DNA of 17,602 bases from an uncultured Clostridia bacterium (GTDB lineage Bacteria; Bacillota; Clostridia; Oscillospirales; Butyricicoccaceae), in NCBI GenBank assembly GCA_910586575.1, contig CAJUJQ010000062.1:1-17602 (forward strand), written 5' to 3'. Shown one piece after another: positions 7,008 through 15,181 of this stretch. A program made the position numbers and the translations under genes. Positions within the stretch are counted from its first letter, which is position 1; each line of letters starts with the position of its first letter. The notes under the pieces are model-generated. The model was not told the origin of the DNA, did not search any database, and saw only the letters and a program-made list of their open reading frames with translations.

Positions 7008-8558
7008 GTGAAATACCCCCTTCTGACGGTGCTGGCGCTGCTCGCCTGCCTCACTGCCTGCGGCGGAACACCTGCCGAGAATCCCGACAACACCGCCGCC
7101 GACACTTCCGAAACCCTGATTTATGCCAGCGGGGATTACACCCGCATCAACCCGGCAATGGACGAGCACGGCGAAATCAACCTGCTGCTGTTCAACGGGC
7201 TGACCGCGCACGACGGCGAAAACCGGATTGTCCCTGCCCTCGCGAAAAGCTGGACATTCGATGCCGGCTCCTGCACTTATACATTCCAATTAGAGGAGGG
7301 CGTCACCTGGCATGACGGCGAACCTTTCACCGCCGATGATGTCAAATTCACCATCGAAGTAATTATGGCACCGGAAAACAGCTCCGAAAACGCGCCCAAC
7401 TATGAGGATGTGCGGGAAATTACCGTCCCCAACCCTTATACGGTTTCTTTTCGGCTGGCTGCGCCCAACGCCGCGTTCCTGGACTATATGTCCATCCCCG
7501 TGCTGCCCAAGCATCTGCTGGAAGGGGAAAATATGCAGGAATCGGCATTTTTCCGCGCTCCAATCGGCACAGGCCCGTACCGTCTGACGCGCTGGGACGA
7601 AGCGCAGGCGATTACGCTCGAAAAGAACCCGGACTATTTCAAGGGTGAGCCAAAGATTGACACGGTGGTTTTCAAAATCGTGACCGACGACAACGCCCGC
7701 GCCTTGCAAATGCGCGCCGGGGAGCTTGACCTGGCGCTGTTGACGCCCCGGGACGCGGAGTCCTTCGTGGAAACGGACGGCTATACGGTCCATCGCATGA
7801 CGACCTCGGATTACCGGGGCATCCTGTTCAACTTCCGCAGCGATTACTGGACGGCAAACCGCGATATTATCCCGGCTATCTGCTATAGCCTTGACCGGCA
7901 GGCGATTCTGGATACCGTGGTGTTAGGGCACGGTATAACCGCCTACAGCCCACTTCAGCGGAATGTTTACAACGACGAAACCGTCGAGCACTATGACTAC
8001 AACCCCGAAAAGGCGCGGCAGCTTCTGGAAGCGGCGGGCTGCACCTTGGGCGAAAACGGCTATTACGAGCGCGGCGGCGCGGAAATCGGCTTCGTGCTCA
8101 GCGTCGGCGCGGGCGACCAGGTCAGGCTGGATATGGCGCAGGCCGCAGCCCAGCAGCTGTGTGCCGTCGGCATCCACTGCTCGGTTGAAGTCCCCGCGCA
8201 GGTCGATTGGACGGGGCAGATGGCTTATTTAATCGGCTGGGGCAGCCCCTTCGACGCGGACGACCATACTTATAAGGTATTTGGCACGGGCAAGGGCGCA
8301 AACTACTCGGCATACTCCAACGCCGAGGTTGACCGGTATTTGCTGGAAGCGCGCCAGACCGACGACCCCGCCAGGCGCGCGGCTGCCTACGCAGGCTTCC
8401 AGCAAGCGCTGGCGGCAGACCCCGCGTTCGCCTTCCTGTGCTATATTGACGCGGATTACGTGGCAAAATCCACCCTGCGCGGCATTTCCGCAGATACCGT
8501 GATGGGGCACCACGGCGTGGGAATCTTCTGGAATATCTGTGACTGGACGATAGAATAG
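7008..8558 (+). CDS. Lipoprotein solute-binding protein, peptide/nickel ABC transporter family (SBP_bac_5), probable nickel binding
   Basis: 516 aa, the extracytoplasmic receptor of the adjacent ABC importer. The GTG at 7008 is chosen because it follows AAAGGA (6993-6998) and opens a lipoprotein signal peptide with lipobox LTAC (Cys18). In-frame codons back to 6810 lie within the promoter and leader and are not expected to be translated. Family 5 features include LAKSWTF, LEEGVTWHDGEPFTADDVKF, GTGPYRL and LDRQAIL. Members bind peptides, nickel or metal-opine complexes. Cotranscription with larEBC makes nickel, free or chelated, the likely ligand. His501-His502 near the C-terminus is a possible metal site. 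The ATPase gene follows after 7 nt. Confidence 0.9.
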   Translation: MKYPLLTVLALLACLTACGGTPAENPDNTAADTSETLIYASGDYTRINPAMDEHGEINLLLFNGLTAHDGENRIVPALAKSWTFDAGSCTYTFQLEEGVTWHDGEPFTADDVKFTIEVIMAPENSSENAPNYEDVREITVPNPYTVSFRLAAPNAAFLDYMSIPVLPKHLLEGENMQESAFFRAPIGTGPYRLTRWDEAQAITLEKNPDYFKGEPKIDTVVFKIVTDDNARALQMRAGELDLALLTPRDAESFVETDGYTVHRMTTSDYRGILFNFRSDYWTANRDIIPAICYSLDRQAILDTVVLGHGITAYSPLQRNVYNDETVEHYDYNPEKARQLLEAAGCTLGENGYYERGGAEIGFVLSVGAGDQVRLDMAQAAAQQLCAVGIHCSVEVPAQVDWTGQMAYLIGWGSPFDADDHTYKVFGTGKGANYSAYSNAEVDRYLLEARQTDDPARRAAAYAGFQQALAADPAFAFLCYIDADYVAKSTLRGISADTVMGHHGVGIFWNICDWTIE

Positions 8559-8565
8559 GTGGCAC

Positions 8566-10473
8566 ATGGCAGCACTTTTGGAACTGAAGAACCTTTCTGT
8601 CAGCTTTGACGCCGCGCAGGGCGAATTGCAGGCTGTCCGCGAGGTCAGCCTGACGCTGCACCCCGGCGAGGTGCTTGCGCTGGTGGGCGAATCCGGCTGC
8701 GGCAAAACTGTGCTGTGCCGGTCGGTGATGGGGCTGCTGCCCGCAAACGCACGAATCAAAGGCGGCAGCATCCTCTTAAACAGCGTGGATATCACCCATT
8801 ACCGCCCGCACGAACTGGAACGGCTGCGCGGACGCGTGCTTTCCATGGCGCTCCAGGACCCGCTTTCAGCGCTCAACCCGACTATCCCCGTCGGGGAACA
8901 AATCGCGGAAGCCATCCCAAAGCAGGAACGGAGCGTCCGCCGCGTAGTGGAGCTGATGGAGCTTGTCGGCATTCCCGAGCCGGAGCAGCGCCGCAGATGG
9001 TATCCGCACCAGTTTTCCGGCGGGATGCGCCAGCGCTGCGTGCTGGCCGCCGCCCTTGCCGCCGCGCCGCAAATCCTGTTCGCGGACGAGCCGACGACGG
9101 CGCTGGATGTTACCATTCAGGCGCAAATCTTAGACCTTCTGCGCACATTCTCCCGCACGCTTCCGACCGCCTGCCTGCTGGTGTCGCACGACCTGGGCGC
9201 GGTCGCGCGCGCCGCTGACCGGGTTGCGGTCATGTACGCCGGAAAAATCGTGGAGACCGGCACGGCGGAGGAAATCTTCTCCGAACCGCGCCACCCATAC
9301 ACCCAGGGGCTGCTGCGTTCGCTGCCGTCGCTCGCGCGGCGCGGGAAACCGCTGTACACCATCCCCGGCATGCCGCCCCCGCTGACCCGGCTGCCCCCGG
9401 GCGACGCTTTTGCCTGCCGGAACGAACACGCGATGCAAATCGACTATGAACAAATGCCGCCCATGTTCCCGGTCAGCGAAACGCACGCGGCGGCAACCTG
9501 GCTGCTCGACCCGCGCGCGCCCACCATGCCGCCGCCCAGCGGGGCGCAGGCCACCGACCTCCCTGCCCCGCCGCATCCTCGGAAAGAGGAGCTTTTGCTC
9601 GACGTGCGGGGGCTTTCCTGTGAGTACCGCCCCCGGCGGCGCACGGTAGTCAGGGCGCTGGACAACCTCTCGTTTCGGCTGTACCGGGGCGAAATTTTCG
9701 GGCTGGTGGGCGAATCCGGCTCGGGCAAATCGACCGCGGCGCGCTGCGTCATGAACATTTGCCGCCCCTCCGCAGGGTATATCCGGTATCAGGGAATTGA
9801 CATTTGCAGCCCCAGGGAATTTCGCCTGAACCGTAAATTGCTGCAAACCTCCCGCCAGCTGATTTTTCAGGATTCCGCCTCCAGCCTGGACGGCAAAATG
9901 ACCGTCGCCGATCTGATTGCCGAGCCGATGAAGCTGCATCGCATCCGCCCCCCGCGCGGCAGCCTGCGGCAGGAAGCCGCCTTTCAGCTGCATTATGTCG
10001 GGCTGGACGAATCTTGTTTGGACCAGTACCCGGCGGAGCTGTCCGGCGGGCAGCGGCAGCGGGTGGCGGTGGCGCGGGCGCTGTGCATGGAGCCTGACCT
10101 GCTGGTTGCCGACGAGCCGGTTGCTTCTCTGGACGTCTCCATTCAGGCGCAGATGATGAACCTTTTTCGCCATTTGCGCGCCGAGCACGGCGTTTCCATC
10201 CTGTTTATCGCGCATGACCTGTCAATCGTCCGTTACCTGTGTGACCGGGTGGGGGTGCTGTATCGCGGCAGGCTGGTTGAATGTGCCCCGACCGAAGCGC
10301 TCTTTTCCGCCCCGGCACATCCGTATACCCAGGCGCTGCTGTCCGCTGTTCCCATCCCCGACCCGGCGCGCGAACGCGGCAGGCGGCTTCTACCGCTCGT
10401 GGAAACCAGTTTGTCGGGCACGCTCTCCGAAATCGCGCCGGAACACTTTGTCCTGAAAGGGGATGCCCTATGA
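8566..10473 (+). CDS. Fused double ABC ATPase, DppD-DppF/NikD-NikE type
   Basis: 635 aa with two complete nucleotide-binding domains that power the adjacent importer at the inner face of the membrane. Domain 1 has Walker A GESGCGKT (41-48), signature FSGGM (150-154), Walker B ILFADEP (170-176) and H-loop SHD (207-209). Domain 2 has GESGSGKS (382-389), LSGGQ (492-496), LLVADEP (512-518) and AHD (549-551). Each is followed by the HPYTQ(G/A)LL start of the oligopeptide C-terminal region. NikD and NikE are usually separate genes. In the domain 1 extension the positions of the usual four cluster cysteines appear to be Asp280, Asn286, Asp293 and Thr311, so no Fe-S cluster is expected. AGGTGG overlaps the upstream stop codon, and the gene overlaps the next one by 4 nt (ATGA). 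Confidence 0.95.
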   Translation: MAALLELKNLSVSFDAAQGELQAVREVSLTLHPGEVLALVGESGCGKTVLCRSVMGLLPANARIKGGSILLNSVDITHYRPHELERLRGRVLSMALQDPLSALNPTIPVGEQIAEAIPKQERSVRRVVELMELVGIPEPEQRRRWYPHQFSGGMRQRCVLAAALAAAPQILFADEPTTALDVTIQAQILDLLRTFSRTLPTACLLVSHDLGAVARAADRVAVMYAGKIVETGTAEEIFSEPRHPYTQGLLRSLPSLARRGKPLYTIPGMPPPLTRLPPGDAFACRNEHAMQIDYEQMPPMFPVSETHAAATWLLDPRAPTMPPPSGAQATDLPAPPHPRKEELLLDVRGLSCEYRPRRRTVVRALDNLSFRLYRGEIFGLVGESGSGKSTAARCVMNICRPSAGYIRYQGIDICSPREFRLNRKLLQTSRQLIFQDSASSLDGKMTVADLIAEPMKLHRIRPPRGSLRQEAAFQLHYVGLDESCLDQYPAELSGGQRQRVAVARALCMEPDLLVADEPVASLDVSIQAQMMNLFRHLRAEHGVSILFIAHDLSIVRYLCDRVGVLYRGRLVECAPTEALFSAPAHPYTQALLSAVPIPDPARERGRRLLPLVETSLSGTLSEIAPEHFVLKGDAL

Positions 10474-11480
10474 CACACCGCAATTTCTGGCTTTCCTGCG
10501 GGCAAAAGCTGCTTGTTTTCCTGCTGAGCATTTTCGTGCTGTCCGCCGCCGTGTTCTATGCTGCGCGGCTGTCCCCCGGTGACCCGCTTGTTTCCTACTA
10601 CGGCGGCCGCGCGGAGAAAATGACCCCCGAGGAACGCAGCCGCGCAGAAGAACGGCTCGGCCTGCATGACGCTGTCCACGTGCAGTATCTCCGCTGGCTG
10701 AGGGACGCGGCGCATGGTGAATTCGGTGTTTCCTACAAGTATAAAACCGATGTTTTAAAAGTCATCTGGGGACGCTTTCCCAACACCCTGATACTGGGCG
10801 GCGCCAGCTTTGCGCTGATTTTTACCCTTGCGCTGGGGCTGGGTATCCTGTGCGTCTGGTACGAGGGGCGCTGGCTGGACCGTTTGATTTGCCGCGCCGG
10901 TACGGTGGTCAGCTGCGTCCCCGAGTTCTGGCTGTCACTGGTGCTGATCCTGGTGTTTTCGGTCTGGCTGCGCTGGCTCCCCAGCAGCGGCGCGTATACT
11001 GTCGGCAGGGAGTACGATTTGTCCGACCGGATATTGCACTTGCTGCTGCCGGTAACGGTTGCAACTGCGGGCCATCTGTGGTATTATGCCTATATGGTGC
11101 GCAGCCGGCTGCTCGATGAGCTGTGCGCCGGGTACGTCCTGTTCGCCGAGGCGAAAGGCTTAGCTAAGCGAACCGTTTTGTTCCGTCACTGCCTGCGAAA
11201 CGTCCTCCCGTCCTATCTCAGCATGATGGCGGTCTCGGTGCCGCATATTTTGGGCGGTACGTATATCATCGAAGCGGTGTTTTCCTATCCGGGATTGGGC
11301 ACATTGGCATATGAAAGCGCCCGCTGGAAGGATTATAACCTGTTAATGGTACTGTGCCTGTTTACGGGTATTGCCGTGATTTTTTGCGGAATGCTGGCGC
11401 AGATCCTCAATGAGCGCATTGACCCGCGTATACGGGAGGCGCTGCCGCCGCAGGAACGGAAGGAGAACGGGCATGGATAA
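10470..11480 (+). CDS. ABC transporter permease, NikB/DppB family
   Basis: 336 aa, an integral membrane permease of the importer. It starts with a signal-anchor-like first helix (about 13-32), followed by an extracytoplasmic segment (PGDPL... EERLGL) and about five more helices. The cytoplasmic EAA coupling region is EAKGLAKRTVLFRHCLRN (about 225-242). The closing FSYPGLGTLAYE and the C-terminal NERIDPRIRE are characteristic of NikB/DppB permeases. The ATG at 10470 overlaps the ATPase stop as ATGA, which fixes the start and implies translational coupling. Earlier in-frame codons back to 10281 lie inside the ATPase gene. Together with the next gene it should form the transmembrane pore. Nickel as substrate is inferred from context. 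Confidence 0.95.
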   Translation: MTHRNFWLSCGQKLLVFLLSIFVLSAAVFYAARLSPGDPLVSYYGGRAEKMTPEERSRAEERLGLHDAVHVQYLRWLRDAAHGEFGVSYKYKTDVLKVIWGRFPNTLILGGASFALIFTLALGLGILCVWYEGRWLDRLICRAGTVVSCVPEFWLSLVLILVFSVWLRWLPSSGAYTVGREYDLSDRILHLLLPVTVATAGHLWYYAYMVRSRLLDELCAGYVLFAEAKGLAKRTVLFRHCLRNVLPSYLSMMAVSVPHILGGTYIIEAVFSYPGLGTLAYESARWKDYNLLMVLCLFTGIAVIFCGMLAQILNERIDPRIREALPPQERKENGHG

Positions 11481-12339
11481 ACGGTTTACCATTGTGGGCA
11501 TCCGCCCCGCGCCGCTGCCCGCCGAGCCACCCAAATCACGGCTGAGACTTCCACCCCTCCCGGCAGTGGTACTGGCAATCATCGTGCTGGGCTGCCTGTG
11601 CTGTGACTTTTTTCTTCCTAAAGACCCGGCTTATCTGGATTTATACCACGCAAACACCGCCCCCAACGCGGAGTTCTGGTTTGGAACCGATACCATGGGG
11701 CGTGATATTTTCTCGATGATTTGGCACGGCGGGCGGTTATCGCTGCTGATTGGCTTCCTTTCGACCTTCATTTCCACCGCGATCGCGGTCCTGTTTGGCA
11801 CGGCAGGCGGCATAGCGCCCGGATGGCTGGACAAGCTGCTCACGCGGGTGGCAGAGGTTTTCCTCAGCGTCCCAAGCCTGCTGCTGGTGATTTTTTTACA
11901 GGCCATCCTGGGACATGCAGGCGTATTGAGCCTTTCTATTGCCATTGGCGTAACCGGCTGGATGGGCATTGCGAAGGTTGTCCGCACCGAGGTGCGGCGG
12001 CTGCGCGAGAGCGAGTTTATCCTTGCGGCGCGCTGCATGGGCGGCGGCTTTTTTCACAACCTTTGGGTGCATTTCCTGCCGAACATCTTCCCTTCCATCC
12101 TGTTTATGGTCGTAATGAATATTCGCGGCGCGATTGCGGCGGAATCAACGCTGAGTTTTCTGGGGCTTGGCCTGCCGCTGGAAATCATTTCGTGGGGCAG
12201 CATGCTCTCCCTTGCCGAGCGCGGCCTGCTTTCAGGCGCGTGGTGGATGGTTCTCATTCCCGGCGCGTTCCTGGTGATAACGCTGCTTTGCATTACCGAG
12301 CTGGGCGAACAGCTCCGCCAAACCGCTGACCGCCAATGA
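11473..12339 (+). CDS. ABC transporter permease, NikC/DppC family
   Basis: 288 aa, the second permease subunit. It has a short cytoplasmic N-terminus, a first helix (about 30-48), then FGTDTMGRDIFS (about 70-81), the hallmark of the DppC/NikC subfamily. About five further helices follow, with the EAA-type loop SEFILAARCMGGGFFHNLWV. The ATG at 11473 has AAGGAG (11459-11464) upstream and overlaps the first permease by 8 nt, so the pair is probably translationally coupled. The stop is followed by 46 nt and then larE on the same strand with no terminator between, which places transport and cofactor assembly in a single transcript. Confidence 0.94.
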   Translation: MDKRFTIVGIRPAPLPAEPPKSRLRLPPLPAVVLAIIVLGCLCCDFFLPKDPAYLDLYHANTAPNAEFWFGTDTMGRDIFSMIWHGGRLSLLIGFLSTFISTAIAVLFGTAGGIAPGWLDKLLTRVAEVFLSVPSLLLVIFLQAILGHAGVLSLSIAIGVTGWMGIAKVVRTEVRRLRESEFILAARCMGGGFFHNLWVHFLPNIFPSILFMVVMNIRGAIAAESTLSFLGLGLPLEIISWGSMLSLAERGLLSGAWWMVLIPGAFLVITLLCITELGEQLRQTADRQ

Positions 12340-12385
12340 ATACAGAATCAAAAACTTTCAGTTATCGACAGATATGGAGATTCCC

Positions 12386-13132
12386 ATGGATTTACAACAA
12401 TTTTTTGCGGAAAACCCCCGTCTGGCAATCGCCTTTTCAGGTGGTGTCGATTCCGCTTACCTGTTATATGCCGCACTGCAACATGGCGCGGAAGCGCGCG
12501 CATACTATGTTAAATCGCCGTTCCAGCCGCAGTTTGAGCTGGACGACGCACGCCGCCTCGCGGGGGAGCTGGGCGCGGAACTGACCGTCCTGCCGCTTGA
12601 TATCCTCACCGACGCGGCTGTTACAGCCAACCCGCCTAACCGCTGCTATCATTGCAAGAAACGTATCTTTTCCACCATCCTGCAAGCGGCTTCCGTGGAC
12701 AGCTTCCGTGTGCTGGCGGACGGCACGAACGCTTCCGACGAAGCGAGCGGCCGCCCCGGTATGCGGGCGCTGGCCGAACTGTCCGTCCGCTCCCCGCTGC
12801 GTGAGTGCGGGCTGACCAAGGACGAAATCCGGAAGCTTTCCAGACGGGCAGGGCTGTTTACCTGGAACAAGCCTGCCTATGCCTGTCTTGCCACGCGCAT
12901 TCCCTCCGGCGAGCCGATTACCGCTGAAAAACTGCAAAAAACCGAAGCCGCCGAGCGGACGCTTTCCGCCTTTGGGCTAGCTGATTTCCGGGTGCGCCTG
13001 ACGGGCGGTGCGGCAAAAATTCAGGTTCGGGCAGAACAGCTTCCCCTTGTGCTGTCCCAACGAGAAGCCATCATAAACGCATTGAAGCCATACTATCAGG
13101 CCGTCCTGCTCGATTTGGAGGTGCGCGGATGA
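12386..13132 (+). CDS. larE: LarE, ATP-dependent sulfur transferase for nickel-pincer nucleotide synthesis
   Basis: 248 aa, cytosolic. LarE adenylates the carboxylates of pyridinium-3,5-biscarboxylate mononucleotide and replaces them with thiocarboxylates. The PP-loop ATP pyrophosphatase motif FSGGVDSAYLL is at about 17-27. Three cysteines stand at family positions: Cys87 and Cys90 (NRCYHCKKR) and Cys167 (YACLATRIPSG). Cys167 aligns with the sulfur-donating cysteine of sacrificial LarE. The three-cysteine set matches the LarE subgroup that binds a 4Fe-4S cluster and works catalytically. The ATG at 12386 is preferred over 12374 because GGAG (12376-12379) sits 6 nt before it. The stop overlaps the larB start (ATGA). 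Confidence 0.95.
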   Translation: MDLQQFFAENPRLAIAFSGGVDSAYLLYAALQHGAEARAYYVKSPFQPQFELDDARRLAGELGAELTVLPLDILTDAAVTANPPNRCYHCKKRIFSTILQAASVDSFRVLADGTNASDEASGRPGMRALAELSVRSPLRECGLTKDEIRKLSRRAGLFTWNKPAYACLATRIPSGEPITAEKLQKTEAAERTLSAFGLADFRVRLTGGAAKIQVRAEQLPLVLSQREAIINALKPYYQAVLLDLEVRG

Positions 13133-13884
13133 ACAACGAAGCCAAACGGATTTTAGAGGCGGTGCAGTCCGGCGGCATGACGGTGGACGACGCTTTATTA
13201 AAGCTCAAAACAGCGCCCTTTGAAGATATCGGCTATGCCAAGGTAGACCTGCACCGCAAGATACGGCAGGGCGCCGCCGAGGTGATCTACGGCGCGGGCA
13301 AAGCCCCGGAACAGATCAACGGCATTTTGGAAGTCATGCTTTCTAATGGGCAAAGCACCGTACTGATTACCCGCCTGAGCGCGGAAACCGCCGCCGTTGT
13401 CGGCGCGGTGCATCCGCTCGATTATCACGCGGGCGCGCGGGTGGGCATCGTCGGCACACTGCCTGAGCCGGACGGGCTTGGCACGGTCGTCATTGCCACC
13501 GGCGGCACAAGCGATATCCCGGTTGCCGAAGAGGCGGCGCTGACCGCGCAGGCACTGGGCAGCAAAGTACAGCGGTTATATGACGTAGGCGTCGCCGGAC
13601 TACACCGGACGCTTGCTCATATGGACGAGATTATGAGCGCAAGCGTGATTGTCGCCATCGCCGGGATGGAAGGGGCGCTTGCCAGCGTGCTCGGCGGCCT
13701 TGCCGACTGCCCGGTCATTGCCGTCCCGACCAGCGTCGGCTATGGCGCATCCTTTCACGGGCTTTCCGCGCTGCTTTCGATGCTGAATTCCTGCGCCAGC
13801 GGCGTCTCGGTTGTCAATATCGATAACGGCTTCGGCGCGGGCTATCTTGCCAATATGATAAACCATATGGAGGGGAAAACATGA
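13129..13884 (+). CDS. larB: LarB, nickel-pincer nucleotide biosynthesis NaAD carboxylase/hydrolase
   Basis: 251 aa. LarB carboxylates the pyridinium ring of nicotinic acid adenine dinucleotide and hydrolyses the phosphoanhydride, the first step of nickel-pincer nucleotide synthesis. The N-terminal 100 residues are a LarB-specific region. The C-terminal part is a PurE-like AIR-carboxylase fold with ATGGTSDIPVAEEAA (about 123-137), GMEGALASVLGGL (179-191), VPTSVGYGASFHGLSALLSM (199-218) and VVNIDNGFGAG (228-238). Cys222 (LNSCASG) is at the position of the cysteine that forms a covalent adduct with the substrate in characterised LarB. It overlaps larE and larC by 4 nt each, which fixes both ends and suggests coupled translation. 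Confidence in function is high from motifs and context. Confidence 0.96.
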   Translation: MNNEAKRILEAVQSGGMTVDDALLKLKTAPFEDIGYAKVDLHRKIRQGAAEVIYGAGKAPEQINGILEVMLSNGQSTVLITRLSAETAAVVGAVHPLDYHAGARVGIVGTLPEPDGLGTVVIATGGTSDIPVAEEAALTAQALGSKVQRLYDVGVAGLHRTLAHMDEIMSASVIVAIAGMEGALASVLGGLADCPVIAVPTSVGYGASFHGLSALLSMLNSCASGVSVVNIDNGFGAGYLANMINHMEGKT

Positions 13885-15131
13885 AAACCTTATATTTAGA
13901 CTGCGGCATGGGCGCGGCGGGTGATATGCTGACCGCTGCGCTGATTGAGCTTTTGCCTGACCCGGACGCGTTTTTGCAGAAACTGAACGGGCTGCGCCTT
14001 CCAGGCACTGCCTTCGAGCGGGAACGCGCCGTAAAATGCGGCATTACCGGCACGCATATTTCGGTAAAAATCCACGGTGAAGAGGAGTGCGCAGACGGGC
14101 ACAGCCACGGTCACGCGCATGAGCATGACCACGGGCACCAGCATGAACACGACCACGAGCACCAGCATGAACATCACCATGACCACCACATGCACCACCA
14201 CAGCGGCCTCCCTGACATTGCGCACATCGTTGCCGCACTGGATATCCCGGAAAAGGTAAAAGCAGACATTCTTGCCGTTTATCGCCTGATTGCAGAGGCG
14301 GAAAGCCGCGTTCACGGCGTACCGATGACAGAAATCCACTTTCACGAGGTGGGCACGCTGGATGCCGTCGCCGATGTCACCGCCGTCTGTCTGCTGATGG
14401 ACGCCCTTGCACCGGATGAAGTCATTGTCTCTCCGGTGCACGTCGGCAGCGGACAGGTACACTGCGCGCACGGGATTTTACCCGTCCCCGCCCCGGCAAC
14501 CGCATTCCTGCTGCGGGATGTGCCGATTTATGGCGGCAGCATCCGGGGCGAGCTGTGCACGCCGACCGGCGCGGCGCTGCTCCGGCACTTTGCAACGCGT
14601 TTCGGGGACATGCCAATCCTCCGCCCGCAGGCCATCGGTTACGGCATGGGACGAAAGGATTTTGAAGCGGCAAACTGCGTCCGGGCGGTGCTGGGCGAGA
14701 CCAAAGACCGCTCCGACACGATTACCGAGCTATCCTGTAATGTAGATGATATGACAGCCGAAGATCTGGGATTTGCCATTGAGCTGCTGCTGGAAAACGG
14801 CGCGCGGGATGCCTATGCCATTCCAATCTGTATGAAAAAATCCCGTCCCGGCAACATCCTCTGTGTGATTTGCGCTGAGCGGGAGAAAGAAGCGCTGACT
14901 GCCCTGATTTTCAAGCACACCACCACCATCGGCGTGCGGGAAACGGTCATGCGGCGGCATATCCTGTCCAGGGAAATTGAAACCCTGCAGACCGAATACG
15001 GCGCGGTGCGGCGCAAGGTCTCCACGGGCTGCGGCGTACGCCGTGAAAAATACGAATTTGACGACCTGGCCCACATTGCGAAGGCGCAAAACCTCAGCCT
15101 TGCCGAGGTTCGGGAGCTGCTCAAAGGATAA
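13881..15131 (+). CDS. larC: LarC, nickel insertion protein (nickel-pincer nucleotide nickel chelatase), uninterrupted form
   Basis: 416 aa. LarC inserts nickel into the dithiocarboxylated pyridinium mononucleotide using CTP, completing the cofactor. Family segments are LYLDCGMGAAGDMLTAAL (4-21), HFHEVGTLDAVADV, LCTPTGAALL, LSCNVDDMTAEDLGFA and KKSRPGNILCVIC. Residues 74-107 hold 20 histidines in a His-Asp/Glu/Gly pattern, probably a nickel store or delivery segment. In Lactobacillus plantarum larC is split into larC1 and larC2 and made by programmed frameshifting. Here the frame is continuous, and I see no slippery sequence in the region that should correspond to the junction (about 14690-14750). 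It is the last gene of the operon, 1 nt before a bidirectional terminator, with its start overlapping larB (ATGA). Confidence 0.96.
   Translation: MKTLYLDCGMGAAGDMLTAALIELLPDPDAFLQKLNGLRLPGTAFERERAVKCGITGTHISVKIHGEEECADGHSHGHAHEHDHGHQHEHDHEHQHEHHHDHHMHHHSGLPDIAHIVAALDIPEKVKADILAVYRLIAEAESRVHGVPMTEIHFHEVGTLDAVADVTAVCLLMDALAPDEVIVSPVHVGSGQVHCAHGILPVPAPATAFLLRDVPIYGGSIRGELCTPTGAALLRHFATRFGDMPILRPQAIGYGMGRKDFEAANCVRAVLGETKDRSDTITELSCNVDDMTAEDLGFAIELLLENGARDAYAIPICMKKSRPGNILCVICAEREKEALTALIFKHTTTIGVRETVMRRHILSREIETLQTEYGAVRRKVSTGCGVRREKYEFDDLAHIAKAQNLSLAEVRELLKG
14121..14168 (+). repeat. 24-nt tandem repeat encoding His-rich octapeptide in larC
   Basis: Two near-identical 24-nt units (14121-14144 and 14145-14168) encode E-H-D-H-G/E-H-Q-H. 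They are followed by a diverged partial copy (EHHHDHH). The unit length keeps the reading frame, so the metal-binding segment can grow or shrink by slippage. Confidence 0.8.
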
Positions 15132-15132
15132 A

Positions 15133-15175
15133 AAAACCGGGAAGCTGCTCCACAAAGGGAATCCTTCCCGGTTTT
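15133..15175 (+). terminator. Bidirectional terminator between larC and the lipoprotein gene
   Basis: AAAACCGGGAAG (15133-15144) pairs perfectly with CTTCCCGGTTTT (15164-15175), a 12-bp stem with a 19-nt loop. The T run ends the + strand larC transcript. On the minus strand the A run at 15131-15136 becomes six or more T and ends the lipoprotein transcript, whose stop is at 15182. Confidence 0.93.
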
Positions 15176-15181
15176 CGATAT

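Noticed and set aside
9130..10215. 361-codon minus-strand frame opposite the fused ATPase
   Set aside because: Shadow of a GC-rich gene whose Walker and signature motifs are clear on the + strand.
14044..14259. Small frames over the His-rich part of larC on both strands
   Set aside because: They are products of the CAC/CAT-rich repeat read in other frames and have no independent start signals.
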